From Paucilactobacillus oligofermentans DSM 15707 = LMG 22743 (GTDB taxonomy: Bacteria > Bacillota > Bacilli > Lactobacillales > Lactobacillaceae), in the NCBI RefSeq assembly GCF_001434315.1, contig NZ_AZFE01000003.1, positions 236,049 through 300,048 of the forward strand: 64,000 bases of DNA, in the 5' to 3' direction. The notes beneath the pieces were generated by a model. That model searched no databases and was not told the origin of the DNA. It was given only the letters and a program-made list of their open reading frames with translations. Below, piece after piece: positions 1 through 7,569 of the stretch. The first letter of the stretch is position 1; each line of letters starts with the position of its first letter. Made by a program: the position numbers and the translations under genes.

Positions 1-1
1 C

Positions 2-163
2 CTAAGCCAAGAAGTTAAACGTTCAGAAAAGAAGCTTGGTAATGAACGATTTGTTGCTAACGCTCCTGCTGAAGTTGTGGCGGAAGAAAAAGTTAAACAA
101 GAAGAATGGGAACAAAAATTACAAGCGGCTAAAGATCGTTTGACTAGTATTGAAAATGCATAA
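2..163 (+). CDS. valS: Valine--tRNA ligase, C-terminal fragment
   Basis: An open frame enters from the left edge and stops at a TAA after about 53 codons. The peptide is charged and helical (LSQEVKRSEKKLGN near its start, then FVANAPAEVV and a Lys/Glu/Gln-rich end), which is the usual C-terminal coiled-coil arm of bacterial ValRS that contacts tRNA-Val. The N-A-P-x-E-V-V sequence is typical of that arm. ValS is directly upstream of folC in many lactobacilli, which supports the call. Only the tail is present, so catalytic motifs cannot be checked. Confidence 0.85.
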   Translation, partial: LSQEVKRSEKKLGNERFVANAPAEVVAEEKVKQEEWEQKLQAAKDRLTSIENA

Positions 164-256
164 TTAATAACGTGATGTTTAGATTTTGACATCACAGAAA
201 ATAAATAGCTATGATACAAATTTAATTTGTTCATGGCTATTTTTAGAAAGATAAAT

Positions 257-1555
257 ATGATTAATAATTATGAAGCAGCATTATCATTTATTCATGGACG
301 ACAACAGTTTAAAAAGATTCCAACCCTTGACCGTATGCGGCGCTTGATGGCGAAACTAGAAAACCCACAAGATAAATTGAAAATGATTCATGTTACTGGA
401 ACGAATGGTAAGGGATCAACGGTTGCGTTCTTAGCTTCATTAATGATGGAACAAGGATTAACGGTGGGAACCTTTACCTCACCATTTATTACAAGATTTA
501 ATGAACGAATTAGTTTCAACAAGTTACCGATCGATGATAATGAATTATTAGAATTAGTTAAACAAATTGAGCCAATTATTAGCGAGATGGATGAAACTGA
601 TGTTGATGGTGGACCAACTGAATTTGAGATTGTCACAGCGTTAATGTTTATGTACTTTTCACATACTTCTCCAGACGTAGTGATTGTTGAGGTTGGCATT
701 GGTGGAACGTATGATTCAACTAATATTATCACGCCAATGCTATCAATTATTACGACAGTTGGATTAGATCATATGAAAATTTTAGGTAATACGATTACCG
801 AAATTGCTAATCAAAAAGCTGGGATTATTAAACCAGAAGTGCCAGTGATTTTAGGCGAAGTATCTAGTGAAGCTCAAAATGAGATTGCAAGAGTAGCAGC
901 TGTAAATCATACAATCGTCCATTTATGGAGACGTGATTACCAAGCAATTGATTTTAAAAAGACGTCAATTTATCCACAATTTAAATTTAACAATCATGAT
1001 ATACGGATTGATATTGAATTATCAATGGTCGGTGAATTTCAAATTCAAAATGCAGCAGTAGCCATAGAAGCCTACCTAATCTTTTGTCAGCTTGAGCAAA
1101 TATCACCTAACAAAGTAGCTATCAAAAAAGCGATGAAAGTAACTCAGTGGCCAGGTCGAATGGAATTAGTTAATCAACAACCAGCTATTTTTATTGATGG
1201 TGCACATAATGTTCCAGCAATTGAAGCTTTAATTGAGACGATTAATGCTGATTTTTCAACGCAACAAGTTTATCTAATTGTTGCAATTTTGGCAGACAAA
1301 CAAGTTAATACAATGATTGATATGTTAGCAAAATTAAGTAACGTGACCATTGTTTTGACTTCCTTTACTGGGCCGCATATTAATCGACCGGCCGCTAAAA
1401 TTGATCAAATTCAGATTAATAATGACAAGGTGTTAAGAACTAAATCTTGGCAAGAAGGTCTAATACAAGTCACGCAAAAAATGTCGGTTGATGACGTGCT
1501 GATTTTTACTGGATCACTATATTTCATTTCAGAAGTCAGAAGTTATTTTCGATGA
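257..1555 (+). CDS. folC: Bifunctional folylpolyglutamate synthase / dihydrofolate synthase
   Basis: Cytoplasmic ligase that adds glutamate to (dihydro)folates using ATP, retaining folates in the cell. The Mur-ligase-type P-loop VTGTNGKGST lies at about residues 46-55, and the expected downstream EVGIGGTYDSTN motif and a C-terminal FIDGAHN motif are present. Length of 432 residues is normal. I start it at ATG 257 (MINNYEAALS) because AGAAAG sits at a proper distance; an in-frame ATG 30 bases upstream has no ribosome site and adds non-family residues. It follows valS, as in many Firmicutes, and the stop codon lies inside an inverted repeat. Confidence 0.95.
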   Translation: MINNYEAALSFIHGRQQFKKIPTLDRMRRLMAKLENPQDKLKMIHVTGTNGKGSTVAFLASLMMEQGLTVGTFTSPFITRFNERISFNKLPIDDNELLELVKQIEPIISEMDETDVDGGPTEFEIVTALMFMYFSHTSPDVVIVEVGIGGTYDSTNIITPMLSIITTVGLDHMKILGNTITEIANQKAGIIKPEVPVILGEVSSEAQNEIARVAAVNHTIVHLWRRDYQAIDFKKTSIYPQFKFNNHDIRIDIELSMVGEFQIQNAAVAIEAYLIFCQLEQISPNKVAIKKAMKVTQWPGRMELVNQQPAIFIDGAHNVPAIEALIETINADFSTQQVYLIVAILADKQVNTMIDMLAKLSNVTIVLTSFTGPHINRPAAKIDQIQINNDKVLRTKSWQEGLIQVTQKMSVDDVLIFTGSLYFISEVRSYFR

Positions 1556-1573
1556 AAATAACGATTTTCATCG
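1550..1573 (+). repeat. Inverted repeat over the folC stop codon
   Basis: CGATGAAAAT, a four-base loop AACG, then ATTTTCATCG: a perfect 10-bp stem that includes the folC stop codon. It is followed by TACGTAG rather than a T-run, so it is not a standard terminator. It could protect the 3' end of folC mRNA or limit read-through into radC, whose ribosome site begins about 14 bases later. Function is inferred only from position. Confidence 0.55.
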
Positions 1574-1599
1574 TACGTAGTACATGAGGTGATTTTGAA

Positions 1600-2223
1600 A
1601 TGACAATGAGTGAATTGACTGATAAAGAATTATTAATTGAGTATTTTTCGAATATTGGTCAACAGCGAGTCGATGAATTAACCATGTTTTTTTGGCAAAC
1701 ATTTCCAACCTTGGCTGATTTTAAAATGGCTAAAAATGACGTTAAAAGAGATTTACTTGATTTTGATCATCAATATTATGAGTTGTTGGTGGGGATTGAG
1801 TTAGGGCAGCGTATTGCTCACAAACCACGACCTTTAATCGGCAAGATTTATTGTAGCCAACAAATCGGGGTGGAATTAATTGAGCAATTACGAAATGATG
1901 TTCAAGAATGCTTAATATTATTTTGTTTAGATGTTAAACATCAAATTATCTTTCAACAAATGGTTTTTAAAGGAACTTTAAGTACGTGTCCAGTTCATCC
2001 ACGTGAAATTTTTGCTGTGGCATTGGAGCACCATGCAGAAAGTATTTTAGTAGCTCATAATCATCCCAGTGGTAGTGTTACTCCGTCTCAAAATGACATT
2101 TTATTTAGCAAACGGTTAGATCAATGTGGTGAGTTAATGGGAATCGAGTTATTAGATAGTTTCATTATTGGTGACGGAAATTATCTTAGTTTACGTGAAG
2201 CAGATTTGTTTGAATCAAATTAA
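1600..2223 (+). CDS. radC: RadC family JAB-domain protein
   Basis: RadC/YsxA family protein with a C-terminal JAB/MPN (JAMM-like) metal-binding domain. The diagnostic block is AHNHPSGSVTPSQND, at about residues 152-166, with an upstream Glu in HPREIF. The N-terminal part (about 1-75) matches the family's helix-hairpin-helix region. At 207 residues it is slightly short but complete. GAGGTG about 10 bases before ATG 1600 fixes the start. The historical DNA-repair role is unproven for the family. It is placed between folC and mreB as in bacilli and lactobacilli. Confidence 0.9.
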   Translation: MTMSELTDKELLIEYFSNIGQQRVDELTMFFWQTFPTLADFKMAKNDVKRDLLDFDHQYYELLVGIELGQRIAHKPRPLIGKIYCSQQIGVELIEQLRNDVQECLILFCLDVKHQIIFQQMVFKGTLSTCPVHPREIFAVALEHHAESILVAHNHPSGSVTPSQNDILFSKRLDQCGELMGIELLDSFIIGDGNYLSLREADLFESN

Positions 2224-2315
2224 GACAATCCTTGTATTGCCAATGCTTAGCAGACTTCTTTTATAAATCTTAACTTTTGATCTTATAGAATGCGAGTGTA
2301 TCTATGATCAACTAT

Positions 2316-2323
2316 GGTATAAT
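2316..2323 (+). promoter_or_regulatory. Extended -10 promoter of mreB
   Basis: TGGTATAAT is an extended -10 element (TGnTATAAT) about 50 bases upstream of the mreB start. A recognisable -35 is not present at 17 bases, as often found with extended -10 promoters. The roughly 150-base gap after radC, with no stop-codon overlap, agrees with a separate transcription unit. Confidence 0.6.
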
Positions 2324-2373
2324 GTTTTAGATAATTTAAAACTAAATGGTTAATGACGAAGGGAAGAAATAGC

Positions 2374-3375
2374 GTGCTAGGAATTGGAACGAAAAACATT
2401 GGAATAGATTTAGGTACAGCGAATACCATTGTCTATGTTGAAGGCAAAGGAATTGTGCTACGCGAACCTTCAGTCGTAGCAAAAAATATCAAAACTGACG
2501 ACGTTGTTGCAGTTGGACAAGAAGCTCGTGAGATGATTGGTAGAACACCAGGAAGTATCGTTGCAATTCGTCCATTAAAAGATGGGGTCATTGCTGATTA
2601 TGATACAACTGTTGCCATGTTGAAATATTACATTGAAAAAGTACTTGGTAAAAATGGTGGCAAGCCATTTGTTATGGTTTGTGTGCCCAGTGGTGTAACT
2701 GAAGTTGAAAAACGTGCTGTGATTGATGCCACACGAGTTGCTGGTGCTAGAGATGCATACGTAATTGAAGAACCATTTGCAGCAGCAGTCGGTGCAGGAT
2801 TACCTGTTATGGACCCAACTGGTAGCATGGTTGTTGATATTGGTGGGGGAACTACTGATGTAGCTACTATTTCACTTGGGGGAATTGTTTCTAGTCGTTC
2901 AATTAGAATGGCTGGAGATAAAATGAATGATGCAATTGTGTCATATATTCGCCAACATAAAAATATGCTAATCGGGGAACGAACTGCTGAACAATTAAAA
3001 TGGGATGTTGGTTCTGCTTCATCAGAAGCTGCCAATGAACTTGGTGTAACTGATGTTCGTGGCCGTGATTTAGTAACCGGCTTACCAAAAACAATTGAAG
3101 TATCTGCAGTTGATGTAGCTAATGCACTTCAAGATGTCGTTGCTGAAATCATCGTTGCGATTAAAGAAACACTTGAAGAAACTTCACCAGAAATTTCTTC
3201 AGATGTTATTGATCATGGAATTGTTTTAACTGGTGGTGGTGCCTTACTAAAAGGCTTGCCAGAAGTAATTGCTAATGAAACTAAGGTTCCGGTATTTATT
3301 GCTAACGAGCCATTAGACTGTGTTGCAATTGGTACTGGTGAATCATTGAAAAGTATCGATGTGCTAAAAAAATAA
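2374..3375 (+). CDS. mreB: Rod shape-determining protein MreB
   Basis: Actin-like ATPase that forms membrane-associated filaments guiding side-wall peptidoglycan synthesis. The phosphate-1 motif GIDLGTANT is near residues 8-16, the phosphate-2 motif [10 protein letters not shown] near 155, and the adenosine motif [10 protein letters not shown] near 285. I choose GTG 2374 ([10 protein letters not shown]), which has AAGGGA nine bases upstream and gives the N-terminus usual for lactobacilli; an ATG seven codons earlier lacks a ribosome site. This gives 333 residues. It heads mreBCD, but a hairpin separates it from mreC. Confidence 0.96.
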   Translation: MLGIGTKNIGIDLGTANTIVYVEGKGIVLREPSVVAKNIKTDDVVAVGQEAREMIGRTPGSIVAIRPLKDGVIADYDTTVAMLKYYIEKVLGKNGGKPFVMVCVPSGVTEVEKRAVIDATRVAGARDAYVIEEPFAAAVGAGLPVMDPTGSMVVDIGGGTTDVATISLGGIVSSRSIRMAGDKMNDAIVSYIRQHKNMLIGERTAEQLKWDVGSASSEAANELGVTDVRGRDLVTGLPKTIEVSAVDVANALQDVVAEIIVAIKETLEETSPEISSDVIDHGIVLTGGGALLKGLPEVIANETKVPVFIANEPLDCVAIGTGESLKSIDVLKK

Positions 3376-3411
3376 ATATTCGTTAAGTAAGTTAGCTTGA
3401 CGAAACATTTG

Positions 3412-3458
3412 GGCGGGGTTGGTACAAAACTAATGTTTTGTCCAATGCCGTCGTTTTT
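3412..3458 (+). terminator. Terminator-like hairpin between mreB and mreC
   Basis: A long stem runs from 3412 to 3452: a lower arm (GCGGGGTTGG against CCAATGCCGT, with wobbles and one mismatch), one bulged T, and an upper ACAAAAC/GTTTTGT arm closed by a TAAT loop. It is followed by GTTTTTATTT. This looks like an intrinsic terminator, but it lies inside an otherwise co-directional mreBCD cluster and only about 20 bases before the mreC ribosome site. It probably sets a higher mreB than mreCD level; partial read-through is inferred. Confidence 0.65.
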
Positions 3459-3479
3459 ATTTAAAAGTGGAGGATAATA

Positions 3480-4328
3480 ATGCAAAAATTCTTTTCAAAC
3501 CGGAGATTAGTACTGATCTGCGTTTTGCTAATACTTTGCTTTGGATTGATGGCTGGTTCGGTAGCTTTGAGAAATAAGAAATCGACACCGACGTTAGTTC
3601 AACAGTTTGGTAATGATATTGTTGGGTTCACGAATAATGTTGTATCTTATCCAATTAATGGTATTAAATCAGGTCTAGATTCAGTATCAGAATTAATGAA
3701 TTCATATTCTGAAAATAAAATTTTGAAAAAGCAAGTTAGTGGTTTAGCTCAAGTTAAAGTTAGAGATCAAACACTTGCAGATGAAAATGCACAATTAAAA
3801 AAGGAATTGAAATTGCAAAAGTCATTGACTGATTACTCTACGGTTACGGCAGCAGTTATTTCAAGAACCCCATCTTCATGGCAAAGCCAAATTATAATTA
3901 GTAAAGGACAAACTGATGGTATTCGTAAGAATATGCCTGTATTGTCACAGTCTGGTTTAATTGGCCGGATTTCAGAGGTTAATAAGACTAACAGTAAAGT
4001 TGAATTATTAAGTGACTCAAATGACTCATCAAATCGATTTGCTATCCAAATTAAAACAAGTAGTGGTGATGTAGTTAATGGGATTGTTACTGGTTATAAA
4101 AAGTCAACAGGTCAACTAATTATGGGACAAGTTACATCTGATGCTGATATTAAGAAAAATGATAAAGTAGTCACTAGTGGAATGGGTGGAGTTACACCTA
4201 AAGGATTATATGTTGGAAAAGTTGCTAAAGTTGGTAAGGATGATTACGGACTAGCAAAGAAAATTTATATAACTCCAGCCGCTGATTATAATGATATCAG
4301 TGTTGTCTCAGTAGCTGAGATTGATTAG
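3480..4328 (+). CDS. mreC: Cell shape-determining protein MreC
   Basis: Membrane-anchored component of the elongasome that binds MreD and penicillin-binding proteins. One N-terminal membrane helix (about residues 10-30) is followed by a coiled coil (about 68-115) and the extracellular beta-barrel domains (about 120-280). The region with SSWQSQIIISKG and the later VVTSGMGGVTPKGLYVG is characteristic of the family. Length of 282 residues is normal. GGAGG precedes ATG 3480, and only 12 bases separate it from mreD. Confidence 0.94.
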   Translation: MQKFFSNRRLVLICVLLILCFGLMAGSVALRNKKSTPTLVQQFGNDIVGFTNNVVSYPINGIKSGLDSVSELMNSYSENKILKKQVSGLAQVKVRDQTLADENAQLKKELKLQKSLTDYSTVTAAVISRTPSSWQSQIIISKGQTDGIRKNMPVLSQSGLIGRISEVNKTNSKVELLSDSNDSSNRFAIQIKTSSGDVVNGIVTGYKKSTGQLIMGQVTSDADIKKNDKVVTSGMGGVTPKGLYVGKVAKVGKDDYGLAKKIYITPAADYNDISVVSVAEID

Positions 4329-4340
4329 TGGAGGATAGAT

Positions 4341-4880
4341 ATGTATCGATTATCTAGGATGAGATTTATTTTTCCAATTGGATTACTATTATGTTTCTTT
4401 TTAGATGGTTCAGTTAGTAGTGTTTTCAGTGACTTTTTATTTAGCTATCCGTATTCTACTGTGAGTCACTTGGTCGTTTTATGGATGGTGTTAGGAGTTA
4501 TTCAAGAAGGACGTAATGAACGAGTGATTCCATTTACATTTTTTGCGGTAGTGATTGGTATCATATTTGATTCTTATTACGCCGGAATTCTAGGATTATT
4601 TGTGTTTTTATTTCCTATTATCATTTGGGTCACAAGAATGCTAACTAAGAACTTTGCAGCTAATTTTTTAAATTCAATTATGATCTTTTTTATTGATATT
4701 GCATTACTGGAATTACTAAATTATGTTGCTTATTCAATTGTCGGAGTTATCAGTGTTAGCTTTTCAGATTTTGTATTGCATACATTGGCACCAACGTTAG
4801 CGTTAAATTTAGTTTATTTTGTGATATTATACCTGCCTATTTCAGCTATTTATGATAAATATGCCAGATTACGTTCATAA
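4341..4880 (+). CDS. mreD: Rod shape-determining protein MreD
   Basis: Small polytopic membrane protein of the elongasome. The 179 residues are almost entirely hydrophobic with about five predicted membrane helices, and the family is recognised mainly by size, topology and position after mreC. GTGGAGGATAGAT gives a strong ribosome site. Many lactobacilli and bacilli carry minC and minD next; here mreD is instead followed by a T-box leader and an amino-acid transporter. Confidence 0.9.
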   Translation: MYRLSRMRFIFPIGLLLCFFLDGSVSSVFSDFLFSYPYSTVSHLVVLWMVLGVIQEGRNERVIPFTFFAVVIGIIFDSYYAGILGLFVFLFPIIIWVTRMLTKNFAANFLNSIMIFFIDIALLELLNYVAYSIVGVISVSFSDFVLHTLAPTLALNLVYFVILYLPISAIYDKYARLRS

Positions 4881-4896
4881 GAAACTGATTTAATGA

Positions 4897-4928
4897 TTGA
4901 CATAAATGCCATTGCATATTAATATAAT
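4897..4928 (+). promoter_or_regulatory. Promoter of the T-box/ABC transporter operon
   Basis: TTGACA (4897-4902), a 17-base spacer and TAATAT (4920-4925), with an overlapping TATAAT at 4923-4928. This is close to the sigma-A consensus and lies just upstream of T-box stem I, so transcripts would begin near 4932. Confidence 0.75.
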
Positions 4929-4941
4929 AAACAATAATAAA

Positions 4942-5191
4942 AGACATTGAGCGGAAAAGTAGATTAGTTATTTTGCCTAGAAAGTCCCTGACGATGGAAA
5001 TGGGATCGGATAATTAGTCGAAACACATCTGTGAGTTGATTTTCTGAACATAGTAAGAAAATCCGGGTAGCCCGTTACAGCATAAGTTTAATTATTAAAC
5101 TTAACGAGACTAATTTTGTGAAAAATTAGTAATGCTGAGGTGGAACCGCGGAAACGCCCTCGTAGTCTAAATAGGCTATGAGGGCGTTTTT
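4942..5191 (+). promoter_or_regulatory. T-box leader (tRNA-sensing riboswitch), complete unit
   Basis: All canonical elements are present: loop-E AGTA (4958-4961) facing GAA (5020-5022) across the GATTAGTTA/TAATTAGTC helix, stem II (GATTTTCT/AGAAAATC), the CCGGGTAGCCCGTTA stem IIA/B element, an AT-rich stem III, the T-box GAGGTGGAACCGCGG (5137-5151), and a 13-bp terminator (5155-5186) with a T-run. In the specifier loop the usual spacing (GAA, one base, codon, purine) reads CAC (5024-5026) followed by A, pointing to tRNA-His. However, the bulge base in TGGA would pair with a U73 discriminator, which does not fit tRNA-His, so the amino acid is unsettled. Confidence 0.93.
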
Positions 5192-5310
5192 AATTTTAAT
5201 AATTAAACTTACAGAGGTATGTATCGTAAGGTATATACAAATAGAGGTGGAACCACGGTTAAAACGTCCTCTTGAATTAGTTTATAAAGCTAATTCAAGA
5301 GGATTTTTTT
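5192..5310 (+). promoter_or_regulatory. Second, partial T-box module (antiterminator/terminator only)
   Basis: Directly after the first terminator comes another stem III-like AT hairpin (around 5195-5214), a second T-box sequence GAGGTGGAACCACGG (5244-5258) and a second strong terminator (TCCTCTTGAATTAG, 5267-5280, with its complement at 5290-5303, then seven Ts). There is no room for stem I or a specifier loop. The arrangement repeats the order and some sequence of the first unit's 3' half (TTAAACTTA before each T-box), suggesting a partial duplication. It probably gives a second tRNA-end check before the transporter genes. Confidence 0.85.
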
Positions 5311-5338
5311 GTTCATTAAAAAATTAGGAGGATGGCAT

Positions 5339-5983
5339 ATGTCATTAAATTATATATCAGAAATTTTACCATCATTATTTCAAGGTGCTGGATTAACATT
5401 GCAATTATTCTTTTGGACATTAATTGGTTCATTACCGCTAGGCTTACTTGTTAGTTTGGGATTAAATTCAAAAATTAAACCAATTAAATGGATTTTAGAT
5501 ATTTATGTATGGTTGATGCGAGGAACACCGTTATTATTACAATTGATTTTTGTCTTTTATGGGCTACCATTAATTGGCGTTGTGTTTGAACGATATGATG
5601 CAGCCATTTTTGCTTTTATTCTTAATTATGGAGCTTATTTTGCCGAAATCTTTCGTGGTGGATTACAGTCCATTGATAAAGGTCAATATGAGGGTGCTAA
5701 AGTTCTGCGTTTAAGTTATTTTCAAACGATTAGAAAAGTTGTAATTCCGCAAGTATTTAGAATTGTTCTACCATCTGTAGGAAACGAAGTTATTAATTTG
5801 GTTAAGGATTCATCATTAGTTTATGTAATTGGTTTGGGAGATTTATTACGAGCCGGAAACATTGCGACTTCACGTGATGTCTCATTAGTACCGTTATTAT
5901 TAGTTGCAGTCATTTATTTAGTAATGATCGCTGTACTCACATATATCTTACGTAAAGTTGAAAAACGTTATTCATATAAATAA
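5339..5983 (+). CDS. Amino-acid ABC transporter, permease
   Basis: Membrane permease of the polar amino-acid uptake (GlnP/HisMQ) family. It has about five membrane helices and the EAA-type coupling loop region containing EGAKVLRLSYFQTIRKVVIPQ and later NEVINLVKDSSLVYVIG, which docks the ATPase. I start at ATG 5339 (MSLNYISEIL), six bases after AGGAGG, giving 214 residues; the upstream extension overlaps the T-box terminator and is not credible. It is the first gene under T-box control, so the substrate is likely the amino acid of the sensed tRNA. Confidence 0.9.
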   Translation: MSLNYISEILPSLFQGAGLTLQLFFWTLIGSLPLGLLVSLGLNSKIKPIKWILDIYVWLMRGTPLLLQLIFVFYGLPLIGVVFERYDAAIFAFILNYGAYFAEIFRGGLQSIDKGQYEGAKVLRLSYFQTIRKVVIPQVFRIVLPSVGNEVINLVKDSSLVYVIGLGDLLRAGNIATSRDVSLVPLLLVAVIYLVMIAVLTYILRKVEKRYSYK

Positions 5984-5997
5984 CAGGAGGTATCACT

Positions 5998-6648
5998 ATG
6001 TTAGAAGTTAAAAATTTAAAAAAGAGTTTTGGTTCACGAGTTATTTTAGATGATGTGAATGTTACAGTTAAAGATCGCGAAATTTTAAGTATAGTTGGTC
6101 CTTCTGGAGCTGGTAAAACAACTTTACTTCGTTGCATCGCCGGTCTTGAAACTGCTGATTCAGGCGAGTTCCTAATCGATGGGGTTGCTTTTGATCCAGC
6201 AGCTAGTGATACGTCAGAAAGTGTGATTGGCGTTGTATTTCAAGATTTTAATTTATTTCCACATTTAACAGTTTTTGAAAATATAATGTTGGCACCTACG
6301 ATGGTATTAAAAAATACTAAGAGTGAAGCTCAGGATGAAGCAAAAACATTATTGAATAATCTGGGATTAGATGATAAAGGGGAATTGTATCCGCACCAAT
6401 TATCTGGGGGTCAAAAGCAACGGGTTGCTTTAGCTCGTGCTTTGGCGATGCATCCTAAGATTTTATGTTATGACGAGCCAACATCAGCGCTAGATCCAAA
6501 CTTACGTCGAGAAGTTGAAAAATTAATTTTGAAGTTAAAACAAGATGGAATGACACAATTGGTTGTAACTCATGATATGGAATTTGCAAAAATGATTGCT
6601 GATGATATTTTAGAAGTTAATTATTTAGATAATTCAAATCAAAAGTAA
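5998..6648 (+). CDS. Amino-acid ABC transporter, ATP-binding protein
   Basis: ATPase subunit of the importer. Walker A GPSGAGKT is at about residues 34-41, the Q-loop FQDFNLFPHLTV near 81, signature LSGGQKQR near 134, Walker B ILCYDEPTSALDP near 155 and the H-switch VVTHDMEFA near 188. At 216 residues it is a short member of the family, ending soon after the H-loop. A GGAGG site precedes ATG 5998, 14 bases after the permease stop. Confidence 0.93.
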   Translation: MLEVKNLKKSFGSRVILDDVNVTVKDREILSIVGPSGAGKTTLLRCIAGLETADSGEFLIDGVAFDPAASDTSESVIGVVFQDFNLFPHLTVFENIMLAPTMVLKNTKSEAQDEAKTLLNNLGLDDKGELYPHQLSGGQKQRVALARALAMHPKILCYDEPTSALDPNLRREVEKLILKLKQDGMTQLVVTHDMEFAKMIADDILEVNYLDNSNQK

Positions 6649-6666
6649 AACACTGGAGGAAAATAG

Positions 6667-7512
6667 ATGAAGCAATTTAAAATTTGGTTTCTCTTGGTAG
6701 TTCTGCTAGTGCCAACCATATTTTTGAGTGGTTGCGAGAACGTAACAAAAAAAGCTAATACCGCTGATACGTGGTCGCAAATTCAAAAACGAGGGACCGT
6801 AATTATTGGACTTGATGATAGTTTTGTACCAATGGGATTTCGTCAAAAAAATGGTAAATTAGTTGGTTATGATATTGATCTAGCCAGGGCAGTCTTTAAA
6901 CAATATGGGATTAAAGTTGATTTTCAGCCAATTGATTGGTCAATGAAAGAAACTGAACTTCGCAATGGAACGATTGATCTCATTTGGAACGGTTATACAT
7001 TGACTCCTGATCGTGAAGGGAAAGTATTATTTAGTCGTTCTTATCATCAAAATAAACAAGTTTTAGTAACTAAAACCAAAGACAATATTAATAGCTTTGC
7101 TGATATGACGGGGAAAGTACTTGGAGTCCAAAATGGTTCAACAGGGAACACTGTTTTGAATGAAAATCCAAGTATTTTAAAAGATTTAATTAAAGATCAA
7201 AGCCCAGTGTTATATGATAATTTTTCAGAGGCTTTTATTGATTTAAATGCTGATCGAATTCAGGGGATTATGATGGATAAGGTTTATGCAGAATATTATA
7301 TTCAGCATCAGAAAGATAGTTCTGCTTATAAGATTTATGAAAGTAGTCAAATTAAATCTGAAGACTTTGCAGTCGGAATGCGATTAGGGGATAAAACCTT
7401 AAAGATTAAAATTGATCGTGCTTTAAGCAAGCTACAAAAAAATGGACAACTGGAAAAGATTAATGAAAAGTGGTTTGGTGAGAATAGCAGTTGGCTAGGT
7501 AACCATAATTAA
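6667..7512 (+). CDS. Amino-acid ABC transporter, substrate-binding lipoprotein
   Basis: Extracellular solute-binding protein of family 3. The signal peptide (about 1-22) ends in a lipobox LSGC with Cys23 as the lipid-modified residue, so it should be anchored to the outer face of the membrane. The GYDIDLARAV segment and the later LGVQNGSTGN are typical of polar amino-acid binders. Length is 281 residues. It completes the permease-ATPase-binding protein operon; substrate cannot be read from the binding site with confidence. Confidence 0.93.
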   Translation: MKQFKIWFLLVVLLVPTIFLSGCENVTKKANTADTWSQIQKRGTVIIGLDDSFVPMGFRQKNGKLVGYDIDLARAVFKQYGIKVDFQPIDWSMKETELRNGTIDLIWNGYTLTPDREGKVLFSRSYHQNKQVLVTKTKDNINSFADMTGKVLGVQNGSTGNTVLNENPSILKDLIKDQSPVLYDNFSEAFIDLNADRIQGIMMDKVYAEYYIQHQKDSSAYKIYESSQIKSEDFAVGMRLGDKTLKIKIDRALSKLQKNGQLEKINEKWFGENSSWLGNHN

Positions 7513-7569
7513 CTAGTCTTATGTTAGAATAAATATACAGATTATCGTAAATAATGGGAGGATCACTAG

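Noticed and set aside
2628..3094. Reverse-strand open frames inside mreB
   Set aside because: Shadows of the mreB codon pattern, without ribosome sites or recognisable protein features.
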